DNA of 64,000 nucleotides from Streptosporangium subroseum (GCF_900188345.1 NZ_FZOD01000013.1:1-64000); one strand, 5' to 3'. Positions 49,864 to 59,090 are shown, numbered from the stretch's first letter. The notes: generated from the letters alone by a model not told the origin. Numbers and translations: made by a program.

Positions 49864-50643
49864 GTGGGGGATTTGTTCGGGCAACGCATGGTGGACACAG
49901 AACGGCTACCGCTGTTCTGTTTCTTCGCCGCGCTGATCGTCACCTTCGTGCTCACCAGGATCAACGTCCGGCTCATCCGCGCCAAGATCGGCTGGTTCCG
50001 CAACCTCAACGTCGGTGAGATGCACATCCACCACGTGGTGTTCGGCGTGGTGCTGACCCTGCTCGGCGGGGTGTCAGGTCTGATCATGTCGGACATCTCC
50101 GCCGGCTGGTATGCCGTGACGGCCGCCGTCTTCGGCATCGGCGCCGCCCTGATCCTGGACGAGTTCGCGCTGATCCTGCACCTGCGCGACGTCTACTGGG
50201 AGGAGGAGGGCCGCGCGTCGGTCGACGCCGTGTTCATCGCGATCGCGGTCACCGGCCTCCTCCTGATCGGCCTGCGCCCGCTGGGCTGGGAGAACTCCGA
50301 CGGCACGCTCCGGGGAACGTGGATCACGGCCGGTTTCATCGTGGCCAACCTCGTGCTCGCGGTGATCACCTTGCTCAAGGGCAAGATCTGGACCGGTCTG
50401 GCGGGCCTGTTCGTCCCGGTCCTCCTGGTTCCCGGCGCGATACGGCTGGCCCGCCCGGGATCTCCCTGGGCTCACCTGTTCTTCGCCCCCGGCGCCCGCC
50501 GTCCCCAGCCCCGCAAGATGGCCACGGCCGAACGCCGGGAAGAACGCTGGCGCCGTCCGGTGATCCGCGCCAAGATCGCTTTCCAGGAGTTCGTCTCCGG
50601 CCGGCACGACCTCCCCTCCACCCGCCGCCGATCCCGGCGCTGA
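49864..50643 (+). CDS. Conserved integral membrane protein, unknown function
   Basis: A 259-residue protein with about six hydrophobic helices (about 18-34, 57-75, 80-98, 122-140, 152-170, 175-192). Notable polar motifs are VGEMHIHHVVFGV and DEFALILHLRDVYWEEEGRASVDAVFIA. The His and acidic residues near the membrane suggest a metal or lipid site (inference). The C-terminal 65 residues are strongly basic. The family is common in actinobacteria but I do not know its role. GTG 49864 is probable; ATG 49891 is an alternative. Confidence 0.78.
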   Translation: MGDLFGQRMVDTERLPLFCFFAALIVTFVLTRINVRLIRAKIGWFRNLNVGEMHIHHVVFGVVLTLLGGVSGLIMSDISAGWYAVTAAVFGIGAALILDEFALILHLRDVYWEEEGRASVDAVFIAIAVTGLLLIGLRPLGWENSDGTLRGTWITAGFIVANLVLAVITLLKGKIWTGLAGLFVPVLLVPGAIRLARPGSPWAHLFFAPGARRPQPRKMATAERREERWRRPVIRAKIAFQEFVSGRHDLPSTRRRSRR

Positions 50644-50837
50644 GCTCACCGGGGAAAGCCTCTTCACCGCGGGCCGTTCAACGGCCTTTCCCGCGAGCAC
50701 GTCGCCCCTGGCGAGATGCCTGCCAGATTGGGCCGGTGGTGAGGCTGAGGGCTCAGGAGGGACGGGAAAGGTCCTGGGGCGCATAGTCGGCCGTTTATGG
50801 GGCAGTTGACGGGCCTTCCTGTCGAAGGGTGTGGATC

Positions 50838-51035
50838 ATGGGTCTCATGGAGAAGCTCAACCTGCGTGCGATGAAAGCTCAGGCCAAGCTGAAGCTGGGT
50901 CGTCGCACCGGGAACCGCCGGTTGGCCGCCGAGGGCCGGACCGAGGAGGCCGAGGCGAAGCTGCTCAAGACCCAGGACGAGATCCTGGACACCGTGGCCG
51001 AGATGCGCAGGGAGTACGGCGTCAAGCGCCGCTGA
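50838..51035 (+). CDS. CsbD-like small stress protein
   Basis: A 65-residue, highly charged helical protein. The centre MKAQAKLKLGRRTGNRRLAAEGRTEEAEAKLLKTQDE resembles CsbD-like proteins, which are stress-inducible and of unknown function. ATG 50838 is selected; a GTG at 50829 is in frame. A strong terminator follows. Confidence 0.7.
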   Translation: MGLMEKLNLRAMKAQAKLKLGRRTGNRRLAAEGRTEEAEAKLLKTQDEILDTVAEMRREYGVKRR

Positions 51036-51056
51036 TCTTTAGACCATCGCACCGGG

Positions 51057-51101
51057 TGCCGGTGTTCCGTTGATCGGGGAGCGATCAACGGAACACCGGC
51101 A
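51057..51101 (+). terminator. Terminator after the CsbD-like gene
   Basis: A perfect 19-bp stem (51057-51075 with 51083-51101) and 7-nt loop lie 22 bp after the stop codon. Confidence 0.85.
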
Positions 51102-51202
51102 TTCGGCGATTCGGGCCGCTTTCCCGCCCTGCCGGTCAGGAGCTCGGAGCCCGCGGCGGAGGTGCCTGGACCTTTCTCCGAGGCGTTTCCGGATTCCTGG
51201 TC

Positions 51203-51246
51203 GTCAACTTTGGTTGACAGGATCGATCGCGTCAACTTATGTTGAC
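51203..51246 (+). promoter_or_regulatory. ABC exporter promoter with two palindromic operators
   Basis: Two 16-bp palindromes, GTCAACTTTGGTTGAC (51203-51218) and GTCAACTTATGTTGAC (51231-51246), differ only in the 4-nt centre. The promoter reads TTGACA (51214-51219), 18 bp, TATGTT (51238-51243). The first operator covers the -35 and the second the -10. A MarR- or TetR-type repressor is expected, but none is encoded beside it. Confidence 0.8.
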
Positions 51247-51364
51247 GTGGTCGGTTTTCGGCTGTGGAAATGGAATCGGGCGGAACGCCCGGGGTGAGCG
51301 CGTGCGAGGTAGACAAGAAGAACAGCGACCGGGGGCCGGTCACTTCAGTCCAGAGGAGACCGCA

Positions 51365-53092
51365 GTGCCCGAGACCGCGTCCTGGCGGCTTCTGTTCGGC
51401 TATATCCGGCCCCACAGACGGGCCCTGCTGCTGGGAGGCGTGCTCAGCCTCATCGGTTCCGTGGCCGGGCTGGCGATGCCGCTTCTCGCCAAAACGGTGA
51501 TCGACGCCTTCGGCGAGCAACGCTCCCTGCTCGGGCCGGTGCTCGGCCTGACGGCCGCCGTGCTCGTGGGCGCGGGCGTCGGCGCGCTCGGCAGATACGT
51601 GCTGGAGCGAATGGGCGAGGGCATCGTGTACTCCGCCCGGCGAAGCCTGGTGGACAGGATGCTGCGGCTGCGAGTGCCCCAGGTGGACCAGCTCAAGCCG
51701 GGGGACCTGCTGTCCCGGGTGACCTCGGACACCACGTTGCTCCGGGCGGTGTTCACCGACGGCGTCGTGGAGACGATCAGCGCGGTGTTCATGCTCGTGG
51801 GCGCCATCGTGATGATGGCGATCATGGATGGGCTGCTGCTGCTCATCACGCTGGCGGTCCTGGCCGTGGTGGGTTCGCTCGTGGGCCTGGTCATGCCGCG
51901 GATCCGCAGGGCCGCCATGCAGGCGCAGATCGCGGTGGGCGAGATGGGCGCGGTGCTCGACCGGGTGCTGCAGGCCTTCCGCACGGTCAAGGCCAGCGGA
52001 GCCGAGGAGCGGGAGATCGCCGCGGTGGGAGAGGCGGCCAGGGAGGCGCGGGACCGGGGCATCGCGGTGGCCTGGCTGACCTCGATCGCCGGAATCTCCG
52101 CGTGGCTCTCCGCGCAGCTCGCCTTCGTGACCGTGCTCGGCGTGGGCGGAGCGCGGGTCGCCGCCGGCACGCTGGAGGTGTCGTCGCTGATCGCGTTCCT
52201 GCTCTACCTGTTCTACCTCGTCGCTCCCATGGGCCAGCTGATCCAGGGATTCACGCAGGTGCAGAACGGCCTGGCGGCGGTGAAGCGGATCCGGGAGATC
52301 GAGGAGCTCCCGGCCGAGGAGCCGGACGACACGGTCTACCACGTCGGCAGGACCCCCGCGGGGGTCCGCTTCGAGGGCGTGGTCTTCCGCTACGGCGACG
52401 ACCGGCCGATCGTCCACGACGACGTCTCCTTCGAGGTTCCCGCGGGCGGGCTGACCGCCCTGGTCGGCCCGTCGGGCGCGGGCAAGTCCAGCGTGTTCGC
52501 CCTGCTCGAACGGTTCTACGAGCAGCAGGCCGGAACGATCACGGTTGACGGCCGCGACATCAGGCAGTGGCCGCTGGCCGAGCTCCGCTCCGGCCTCGGC
52601 TACGTCGAGCAGGACGCGCCGGTGCTGGACGGCACGCTCAGGGAGAACCTCGTCTTCGCCGCGCCGGGGGTGGAGGAGGCCGACATCTGGCGGGTGCTCG
52701 CGCGGACCCGTCTGGAGGACCTGGTCTCCCGGCTCCCCGAGGGACTGGAGACCAGGGTCGGCCATCGCGGGATCATGCTCTCCGGCGGCGAGCGCCAGCG
52801 GGTCGCCATCGCCCGCGCTCTGCTGCGCACCCCCCGGCTGCTCCTGCTCGACGAGGCCACCTCCCAGCTCGACGCGGTCAACGAGCTACGGCTCCGCGAG
52901 GTGATCGCCGAGGTGGCGACGGAGACGACCGTGCTGGTGATCGCCCATCGCCTGTCCACGGTGACCGGCGCCGACCGGATCGTGGTGATGGAGGCGGGCC
53001 GGGTGCGGGCCGTCGGCACCCACCGCGAGCTGCTCACCGACGACGATCTCTATCGCGAGCTCGCCGCCACCCAGTTCCTGCTCCCCACCTGA
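51365..53092 (+). CDS. ABC transporter, fused permease and ATP-binding (exporter)
   Basis: A 575-residue half-transporter. Six helices occupy about residues 20-300 (type IV exporter fold). The ATPase domain at 330-570 has Walker A GPSGAGKSS, Q-loop YVEQDAPVLDG, signature LSGGERQRVAIARAL, Walker B LLLLDEATSQLD and H-loop IAHRLST. It should homodimerise and export lipids, peptides or drugs. GTG 51365 follows GAGGAGA. The operator-bracketed promoter implies inducible expression, typical of resistance exporters (inference). Confidence 0.95.
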   Translation: MPETASWRLLFGYIRPHRRALLLGGVLSLIGSVAGLAMPLLAKTVIDAFGEQRSLLGPVLGLTAAVLVGAGVGALGRYVLERMGEGIVYSARRSLVDRMLRLRVPQVDQLKPGDLLSRVTSDTTLLRAVFTDGVVETISAVFMLVGAIVMMAIMDGLLLLITLAVLAVVGSLVGLVMPRIRRAAMQAQIAVGEMGAVLDRVLQAFRTVKASGAEEREIAAVGEAAREARDRGIAVAWLTSIAGISAWLSAQLAFVTVLGVGGARVAAGTLEVSSLIAFLLYLFYLVAPMGQLIQGFTQVQNGLAAVKRIREIEELPAEEPDDTVYHVGRTPAGVRFEGVVFRYGDDRPIVHDDVSFEVPAGGLTALVGPSGAGKSSVFALLERFYEQQAGTITVDGRDIRQWPLAELRSGLGYVEQDAPVLDGTLRENLVFAAPGVEEADIWRVLARTRLEDLVSRLPEGLETRVGHRGIMLSGGERQRVAIARALLRTPRLLLLDEATSQLDAVNELRLREVIAEVATETTVLVIAHRLSTVTGADRIVVMEAGRVRAVGTHRELLTDDDLYRELAATQFLLPT

Positions 53093-53477
53093 GAGCGCGA
53101 TCTCCCCGGTCGCGGTCCGCCGCTGGTCTAGTCCGCTTCTCAGGTTTGGCGCGAATTATGCAAATGTGCAGGGTGAGTAGGGAGATCGTTCGGACACGGG
53201 GGCCATTGGCTGATTCGCCACCGGGAAAACCGGGCATCCACGCCTGTGCGGAGCCTCTCCTTCGCGTGAGGGCGTCCATCGGACGCTTGCCGAGCTCGAC
53301 CCCCGGACTCGTCCGTGCGGGACGAGTGTGGGGCGATGATCGTGACGGCGACCAGGGGTCGGGGGCATTTCAGGGTACGTCGCCCTGAGTGCCCCCTTCC
53401 TCTGAGTCGATCTGACCTGTGGTTCTTGGTCTGATCTCTGTCCGCCGGGTTGACCTGTGGCCTTCGAGTGACAAATA
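53093..53477. other. Intergenic region upstream of hutU
   Basis: About 385 bp. No gene is supported; frames here are short or lie antisense to hutU. It holds the hutU promoter near its right end. No strong hairpin was noticed. Confidence 0.4.
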
Positions 53478-53493
53478 TGAATGCGTTCATTCA
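53478..53493. promoter_or_regulatory. hut operator upstream of hutU
   Basis: TGAATG-CGTT-CATTCA is a perfect 6-4-6 dyad ending 22 bp before the hutU ATG. The same dyad with a different centre lies before the M20-hutF-hutI genes at 59310-59325. RpiR-family regulators favour TGAA...TTCA sites, and an rpiR gene follows hutU. Confidence 0.75.
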
Positions 53494-53515
53494 GGTCTGA
53501 TGGGGAGGCTCGGCG

Positions 53516-55201
53516 ATGACCGGCAGCCGGATCGTGCGCGCGCCGCGCGGCACCACGCTCACCGCGAAGGGGTGGCCACAGGAGGCCGCGCTTCGCATGA
53601 TCCAGAACAACCTGGACCCCGAGGTGGCCGAGCATCCGGAGGAGCTCGTCGTCTACGGCGGTTCGGGCAAGGCCGCACGCGACTGGCGTTCCTTCGACGC
53701 GATCACCCGCACCCTGACCACGCTGGAGGGTGACGAGACGCTGCTGGTGCAGTCCGGCCGCCCCGTCGGGGTGTTCCGCACGCACGAGTGGGCGCCGCGG
53801 GTGCTCATCGCCAACTCCAACCTGGTGCCCGACTGGGCGAACTGGGAGGAGTTCCGCCGTCTGGAAGCCGCGGGCCTGACCATGTACGGGCAGATGACGG
53901 CCGGGTCCTGGATCTACATCGGCACCCAGGGCATCCTGCAGGGAACCTACGAGACCTTCGTGGCCGTCGCCGCCAAGCTCGCCGCCAGGAAACCCCTCCA
54001 CCGCGCCGGCTCGTCGGCCGACCTCTCCGGGACGATCACGCTGACCGCCGGGCTCGGCGGCATGGGCGGCGCCCAGCCGCTGGCCGTGACCATGAACGGC
54101 GGCGTGGTCATCTGCATCGACTGCGACCCGAGGTCGATCGACCGGCGGATCGAGCACCGTTACCTGGACGTGAAGGCCAAGGACCTCGACGAGGCGCTGC
54201 GCCTCGCCTACGAGGCCCGTGACCAGGGCAGGCCGCTGAGCATCGGCGTCGAGGCCAACGCGGCCGAGGCCGTTCCCGAGTTGCTCCGCAGGGGCGCCGA
54301 GATCGACATCGTCACCGACCAGACGTCGGCGCACGATCCGCTCATGTACTTGCCGGCCGGCATGGCCTTCGCGGACATGGCCGCCGAGCGGGAGAAGGAC
54401 CCGGCCGCCTTCACGCGGAGGGCGCGCGAGTCCATGGCCAGGCACGTCGAGGCCATGGTCGGCTTCCAGGACGCGGGCGCCGAGGTCTTCGACTACGGCA
54501 ACTCGATCCGGGGCGAGGCGCAGCTCGCAGGCTACGCCCGGGCCTTTGACTTCCCCGGCTTCGTGCCCGCCTACATCCGGCCGCTGTTCTGCGAGGGCAA
54601 GGGCCCGTTCCGCTGGGCGGCGCTGTCCGGATCCGCCCAGGACATCGCCAAGACCGACCGGGCGATCCTGGAGCTGTTCCCGGACAACGAACCGCTGACC
54701 AGATGGATCCGGATGGCCCAGGAGAAGGTCCACTTCCAGGGACTGCCCGCGCGGATCTGCTGGCTCGGGTACGGCGAGCGCCACCTGGCGGGGGAGCGCT
54801 TCAACGACATGGTGGCCTCCGGCGAGATCGAGGCCCCGCTGGTGATCGGCCGCGACCACCTCGACTGCGGCAGCGTCGCGAGCCCGTACCGGGAGACCGA
54901 GGCCATGGCCGACGGCTCCGACGCGATCGCCGACTGGCCGCTGCTCAACGCCATGCTCAACGTGGCCTCCGGAGCCGCCTGGGTCTCCATCCACCACGGC
55001 GGCGGCGTCGGCATCGGCCGTTCCATCCACGCCGGCCAGGTCACCGTCGCCGACGGCACGAAACTCAGCGCCGAGAAGCTCAACCGGGTCCTCACCAACG
55101 ACCCCGGCATGGGAGTGATCCGCCACGTCGACGCCGGTTACGACGACGCCGTCACGGTCGCGGAGGAGCGCGACGTCCGTATTCCGATGCGCGAATCCTG
55201 A
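53516..55201 (+). CDS. hutU: Urocanate hydratase
   Basis: Converts urocanate to 4-imidazolone-5-propionate, the second step of histidine breakdown, using tightly bound NAD. The 561-residue protein has YGGSGKAARDW, MYGQMTAGSWIYIGTQGILQGTYETF, the NAD-site GLGGMGGAQPLA and the conserved Cys in DHLDCGSVASPYRETE. ATG 53516 follows GGGGAGG. hutH (histidine ammonia-lyase) is not in the window. A hut operator lies upstream. Confidence 0.97.
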   Translation: MTGSRIVRAPRGTTLTAKGWPQEAALRMIQNNLDPEVAEHPEELVVYGGSGKAARDWRSFDAITRTLTTLEGDETLLVQSGRPVGVFRTHEWAPRVLIANSNLVPDWANWEEFRRLEAAGLTMYGQMTAGSWIYIGTQGILQGTYETFVAVAAKLAARKPLHRAGSSADLSGTITLTAGLGGMGGAQPLAVTMNGGVVICIDCDPRSIDRRIEHRYLDVKAKDLDEALRLAYEARDQGRPLSIGVEANAAEAVPELLRRGAEIDIVTDQTSAHDPLMYLPAGMAFADMAAEREKDPAAFTRRARESMARHVEAMVGFQDAGAEVFDYGNSIRGEAQLAGYARAFDFPGFVPAYIRPLFCEGKGPFRWAALSGSAQDIAKTDRAILELFPDNEPLTRWIRMAQEKVHFQGLPARICWLGYGERHLAGERFNDMVASGEIEAPLVIGRDHLDCGSVASPYRETEAMADGSDAIADWPLLNAMLNVASGAAWVSIHHGGGVGIGRSIHAGQVTVADGTKLSAEKLNRVLTNDPGMGVIRHVDAGYDDAVTVAEERDVRIPMRES

Positions 55202-55292
55202 GAACGCGGCCTGCCTCGGGCCCCGTCCCGGTGTATGAACGACATGGGGCCCGGGGGGGAATGCTCGGGGGCGTCGAGCGGTTGGAGGGGGC

Positions 55293-56117
55293 GTGGGGGA
55301 CGGACTCGATCAACTTCTGGAGGGTCGGCGGCTGTCGCCCGTGCAGCGGCGGATCGCGCGTTACCTCGGAGACCATCTGGCCGAGGCCATCTTCCTGTCC
55401 AGCGTGGAGCTGGCCGAGCGGGCCGGGGTGAGCCAGCCGTCGGTGACCAGGTTCGCCATGGTGCTCGGGTTCGCGGGATACCCGGAGCTCAGGCAGGCGC
55501 TGCGGCCCTTTGTCGTGGGCGGGCGGAGCTCGTCGCGGGCCAACGACCTGCAGACCGCGATCGACGTGGAGATCGAGAACCTGCGGAGCGTACGGCAGGG
55601 ACTGGCCGATCCCTCGACCATCGTGGAGCTGGGCACCACGCTGGCCGGGTGCGAGCCCCTGCCGGTGCTGGGGCTGCGGGTGTCGAGCGGGCTGGCCACC
55701 ACGTTCGCCTACTTCGCCCGCCGGATCCATCCCGACGTCCGCCTGCTGACCCACGGCGGCTCCGAGCTCGCGGACGGACTGCACGCCGCGCGCAGGGCGG
55801 GAGCGGGCTGGCTGATCGCGGTGATCCTGCCGCGCTACCCGGCCGAGGCCGTACAGGCCCTCAAGAGCGCCCGCGAGATGGGTCTGCGGATCGCGGTGAT
55901 CACCGATCGGTGTGACGTGCCGTTCGAGGCCGACGTGATCCTGGACGCCCCGGTCGGCGAGCGGCTGGTGTTCGACTCGCACGCGGCGCCGCTCGCCCTG
56001 GCCATGGTGCTGGTGGAGGCCATGGCGGACGCGGCGCCGCTGCGGACGCGGGCCCGGCTGGAGGAGTACGAACGGATGACCGACCAGGCGGGGGTCTTCA
56101 CCGGCCAGCTCGACTGA
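55293..56117 (+). CDS. MurR/RpiR family transcriptional regulator
   Basis: A 274-residue regulator. The N-terminal RpiR helix-turn-helix (about 15-80) has LSPVQRRIARYLGDHLAEAIFLSSVELAERAGVSQPSVTRFAMVLGFAGYPELRQAL. A C-terminal SIS domain follows (LGLRVSSGLATTFAYFARR, AVILPRYPAEAVQALKSAREMGLRIAVITD). SIS domains usually bind sugar phosphates; here the ligand may be a histidine breakdown product. GTG 55293 follows GGAGG. Its place after hutU and the shared operator make it the likely hut regulator (inference). Confidence 0.93.
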   Translation: MGDGLDQLLEGRRLSPVQRRIARYLGDHLAEAIFLSSVELAERAGVSQPSVTRFAMVLGFAGYPELRQALRPFVVGGRSSSRANDLQTAIDVEIENLRSVRQGLADPSTIVELGTTLAGCEPLPVLGLRVSSGLATTFAYFARRIHPDVRLLTHGGSELADGLHAARRAGAGWLIAVILPRYPAEAVQALKSAREMGLRIAVITDRCDVPFEADVILDAPVGERLVFDSHAAPLALAMVLVEAMADAAPLRTRARLEEYERMTDQAGVFTGQLD

Positions 56118-56170
56118 CCCGCCTGCCCCTGACCCCGCCTGCCCCTGACGTGCCTGCTCCTGCGGGTCGT

Positions 56171-56935
56171 TCAGCCCGCGATGCGCTTCATCGAGCGCAC
56201 CGCCCAGCCGAGGGAGAGCACGGCCAGCACGAGGAAAAGGCCGAAGGCCAGCGGGATCGAGCCGTCGGAGAAGTTGTCGGCGAACAGCGCCCGGCCGGCC
56301 TCGACCGAGTAGTAGAGGGGGTTGAACCTGGCCGCCGTCTGCATCCAGTCGGGTCCGAGCGAGATCGGCAGCATCATGCCCGCGAGCAGCATCAGCGGCA
56401 GCGTGAAGAGCTGCACGACCTGCGACATGCCGCCCTCGTCGCGGATGGACAGGGCCAGGCCGTAGGAGAGGCTGGAGGCGAAGAGGCCGGTCGCTGCCAT
56501 CAGCAGCAGCATGAGGAGCACCGCCGGCAGGCTCAGCCGCAGGCCCATCAGCACGGCCACACCCATCACCAGGATCGCCTGGAGGATGAGCACGATCATG
56601 TCCTTGAGCACGCGGCCGAGGATGATCGCCGGTCGCCACGCCGGGCTGACCGCCAGCCGCTCCAGCACGCCGTTACGGGTCTCGTTGATCATGGAGAAAC
56701 CGGTGAACAGCGAACCGAACAGGGCGACCATCATCATCACACCGGGGGTGAAGACCAGCAGCGCGTTGGCGAGCGTCCCGCCGGAGGGTTTCCCGCCGAT
56801 GGGCAGGCCGGTCAGCAGGGGAGCGAACAGCAGGAGATAGAGGATGGGCTGCATGAGACCGAACAGCGGCCATACCGGGTTGCGACGGACATTTCCCAGC
56901 TCGTAGCCCAGAAACAGCATGGTGTGTCGAAACAT
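56171..56935 (-). CDS. ABC-2 type exporter permease (DrrB-like)
   Basis: A 254-residue membrane protein with six helices at about 28-48, 60-80, 108-130, 138-160, 172-192 and 226-246. The family motif FSMINETRNGVLERLAVSP lies after helix 2, and LPLMLLAGMMLPISLGPDWMQTAARFNPLYYSVEAGRALF near the end. It pairs with the DrrA-like ATPase gene upstream. This exporter type confers resistance to antibiotics; the cargo is unknown. Confidence 0.92.
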   Translation of the reverse strand: MFRHTMLFLGYELGNVRRNPVWPLFGLMQPILYLLLFAPLLTGLPIGGKPSGGTLANALLVFTPGVMMMVALFGSLFTGFSMINETRNGVLERLAVSPAWRPAIILGRVLKDMIVLILQAILVMGVAVLMGLRLSLPAVLLMLLLMAATGLFASSLSYGLALSIRDEGGMSQVVQLFTLPLMLLAGMMLPISLGPDWMQTAARFNPLYYSVEAGRALFADNFSDGSIPLAFGLFLVLAVLSLGWAVRSMKRIAG

Positions 56936-56969
56936 GGGGGGTTCCTAACGGGGTCAGACGGCCGGGAGG

Positions 56970-57929
56970 TCAGGCGGCGTCGCGGAGGGAGCGGCCGGTG
57001 TGCCGCAGGAAGACGTCGTCGAGCGTGGCCCGGTCGAGGGAGATGGACCGGATCGCCAGGCCACCGGCCTCCAGGGCGCGGAGCAGCGCGGGCAGGTTGT
57101 GCTCGCCGTCGTCGAGGTAGGCGCGCAGGGCGTCGCCCTCCGCCTGGGTCTCCTTGATGTACGGCTGCGCGGACAGAAGCTCCTGGGCGGCGGCCTGGTC
57201 GTCGATCCGGAGCGTGACGACGTCGCCCGCGACCTCCTTCTTGAGCTCCCCGGGGGTGCCCTCGGCGACGATCAGGCCGTGGTCGATGATGACCAGCCGG
57301 TCGCACAACGCGTCGGCCTCGTCCAGGTAGTGGGTGGTCAGCAGCACGCTGGTGCCCTGGTCGCGAAGGGCGCGGACCTCGTCCCACAGGTTGGCGCGGT
57401 TCTGCGGGTCCAGGCCGGTGGTGGGCTCGTCCAGGAAGATCAGCGGTGGCCGGTTCACCAGGCCGATGGCCAGCGCGAACCGCCGCTTCTGACCACCGGA
57501 GAGCGTCTTCGCCGGGCGGTTCGCGATCTCGGTCAGGCTGAAGGTCTCCAGCAGTTCGTCCGCGCGGACGAGCGCCTGCTTACGGGAGAGCCCGGTGATC
57601 CGCGCGGCCAGGAGCAGGCTCTCGCGGCCCGGGGCGTTGTCGTCCACGCCCCCGGCCTGGCTGACATAGCCGATCTTCTCCCGGACCTTGCCCGCCTCGT
57701 TCACCACGTCGTGCCCGGCCACCCGTGCGGTCCCGGAGGTGGGGGCGGTGAAGGTGGCGAGCATGCGGACGGTGGTCGTCTTGCCGGCGCCGTTCGGGCC
57801 CAGGCAGGCGAAGACCTCGCCCTCGTCGACGGCCAGGTCGATGCCCCGGACCGCCTCGACCTCCTCGGTCCTGCCCCGCCCGCGTTTGGCGGTGAAGGTC
57901 TTGCGCAGGCCGTGCGCTTCGATGATCAT
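56970..57929 (-). CDS. ABC exporter ATP-binding protein (DrrA-like)
   Basis: A 319-residue ATPase with Walker A GPNGAGKTTT, signature LSGGQKRRFALAIGL, Walker B LIFLDEPTTGLDPQ and H-loop TTHYLDEADALCDR. The C-terminal domain ends with LDDVFLRHTGRSLRD, the DrrA/DAAD-type tail motif. ATG 57929 follows GGAGA. A possible promoter (TTGAGT, 19 bp, TAGTCT) lies about 150 bp upstream on the minus strand. It sits inside the hut region but on the opposite strand. Confidence 0.93.
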   Translation of the reverse strand: MIIEAHGLRKTFTAKRGRGRTEEVEAVRGIDLAVDEGEVFACLGPNGAGKTTTVRMLATFTAPTSGTARVAGHDVVNEAGKVREKIGYVSQAGGVDDNAPGRESLLLAARITGLSRKQALVRADELLETFSLTEIANRPAKTLSGGQKRRFALAIGLVNRPPLIFLDEPTTGLDPQNRANLWDEVRALRDQGTSVLLTTHYLDEADALCDRLVIIDHGLIVAEGTPGELKKEVAGDVVTLRIDDQAAAQELLSAQPYIKETQAEGDALRAYLDDGEHNLPALLRALEAGGLAIRSISLDRATLDDVFLRHTGRSLRDAA

Positions 57930-58196
57930 GATTCTCCGTTTCGGGGGGAGTTCCGGGTGCCGGAAGGCCTGTTCGGGGAAGTGCCGGGAGCCGGAAGCGC
58001 TCGGGAGGCTCCGAGGATCAGGGGGAGGCCTGGAAGGTGCGTTTCCGGGGTTGGAAGGGGACGTGCTCGGGGAGGGGCGAGGGGCTCCGGAGAGAGACTA
58101 GGACTCTCCTCCGCTGGAAACTCAACTGGTTTTTCAGGGGAGCTCGCCGTTCCTGACCTCTCCACGGCCTCGTCGAGCCAGGTCAGCCGGGCCTGA

Positions 58197-58364
58197 AGTC
58201 GGCGCCGCCGGGAGTTCCTGGAGGACGGCGAGTGGTACCGGTGCGTGATCCTGGAGGCCGCGGCCGAGGAGGTCCGGATCCAGCCGAGCGATCACCGTTA
58301 CCCGCACAACGTTTACGCCCTCACCCTGGAGCGCCCCGGGCCTGCGACATTCCGCCCCGAGTAA
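58197..58364 (+). pseudogene. C-terminal remnant of an unidentified gene
   Basis: A 55-codon frame without any early start codon follows an in-frame TGA (58194-58196) and ends at TAA 58362-58364. Its codons show the normal high third-position GC, and the product (for example FLEDGEWYRCVILEAAAEEVRIQPSDH) looks like a real protein end. The 5' part is missing. The TAA also forms the -10 hexamer of the next gene. The family is not recognised. Confidence 0.5.
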
Positions 58365-58374
58365 GGTGGCCCGC

Positions 58375-59061
58375 ATGTCTGAACGACCGACCGCGCTGGT
58401 CACCGGAGCCTCCAGAGGGGTCGGGGCCGCGATCGCGCACGCCCTGGCCCCGACACACGACCTACTGCTCGGCGGCCGGGACGCCGAAGGGCTGGCCAAG
58501 GTGTGCGACGGCCTGCCGGGCGCCCGGCCGTGGCCGGTGGAGCTCACCTCCGTCACCGAGGCCGACGTCGCCGGGATCGACCGGCTCGACGTGCTGGTGC
58601 ACAGCGCGGGAGTGATGGCCCTGGGGCGGATCGAGGAGACCCCGGCCGAGGTCTGGCGGCGCACGATGGAGATCAACGTGATCGCGGTGGCCGAGTTGAC
58701 CCGGCTGCTGCTGCCCGCGCTGCGCGCGGCGCACGGTCAGGTCGTGTTGATCAACTCGGGGTCGGGGCAGCGGTCCAACCCCGGCTGGGCCTCGTATTCG
58801 GCGAGCAAGTTCGCGCTGCGCTCCTTCGCCGACGCGCTCCGGGCGGAGGAGCCGAGCCTCCGGGTGACCACCGTCTACCCGGGGCGGACCGCCACCGACA
58901 TGCAGCGCGAGGTCCGGGCCCAGGAGGGCGGGGCCTACGAGCCGGAGAAGTATCTGAACCCGGACTCGGTGGCCCGGGCGGCGCTGGCGGCCCTGACGGC
59001 CTCCCGGGACGCCCACGTCACCGAGATCACCGTCCGCCCGTCGGGCGGGCCGGTGAGCTGA
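58375..59061 (+). CDS. SDR family oxidoreductase
   Basis: A 228-residue short-chain dehydrogenase. It has the NADP-binding TGASRGVGAAIA, LLLGGRDAEGLA, LVHSAGVM, the Ser region LINSGSGQRS and the active site YSASKFALRSFADALR. The substrate is unknown; actinomycetes carry many such enzymes. ATG 58375 lies 7 nt after TAAGGT (58362-58367), so the mRNA is probably leaderless. It is not obviously part of the hut pathway. Confidence 0.9.
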   Translation: MSERPTALVTGASRGVGAAIAHALAPTHDLLLGGRDAEGLAKVCDGLPGARPWPVELTSVTEADVAGIDRLDVLVHSAGVMALGRIEETPAEVWRRTMEINVIAVAELTRLLLPALRAAHGQVVLINSGSGQRSNPGWASYSASKFALRSFADALRAEEPSLRVTTVYPGRTATDMQREVRAQEGGAYEPEKYLNPDSVARAALAALTASRDAHVTEITVRPSGGPVS

Positions 59062-59090
59062 GAGCCGGGGTGGCCGGGGAGAGCTCGGGT

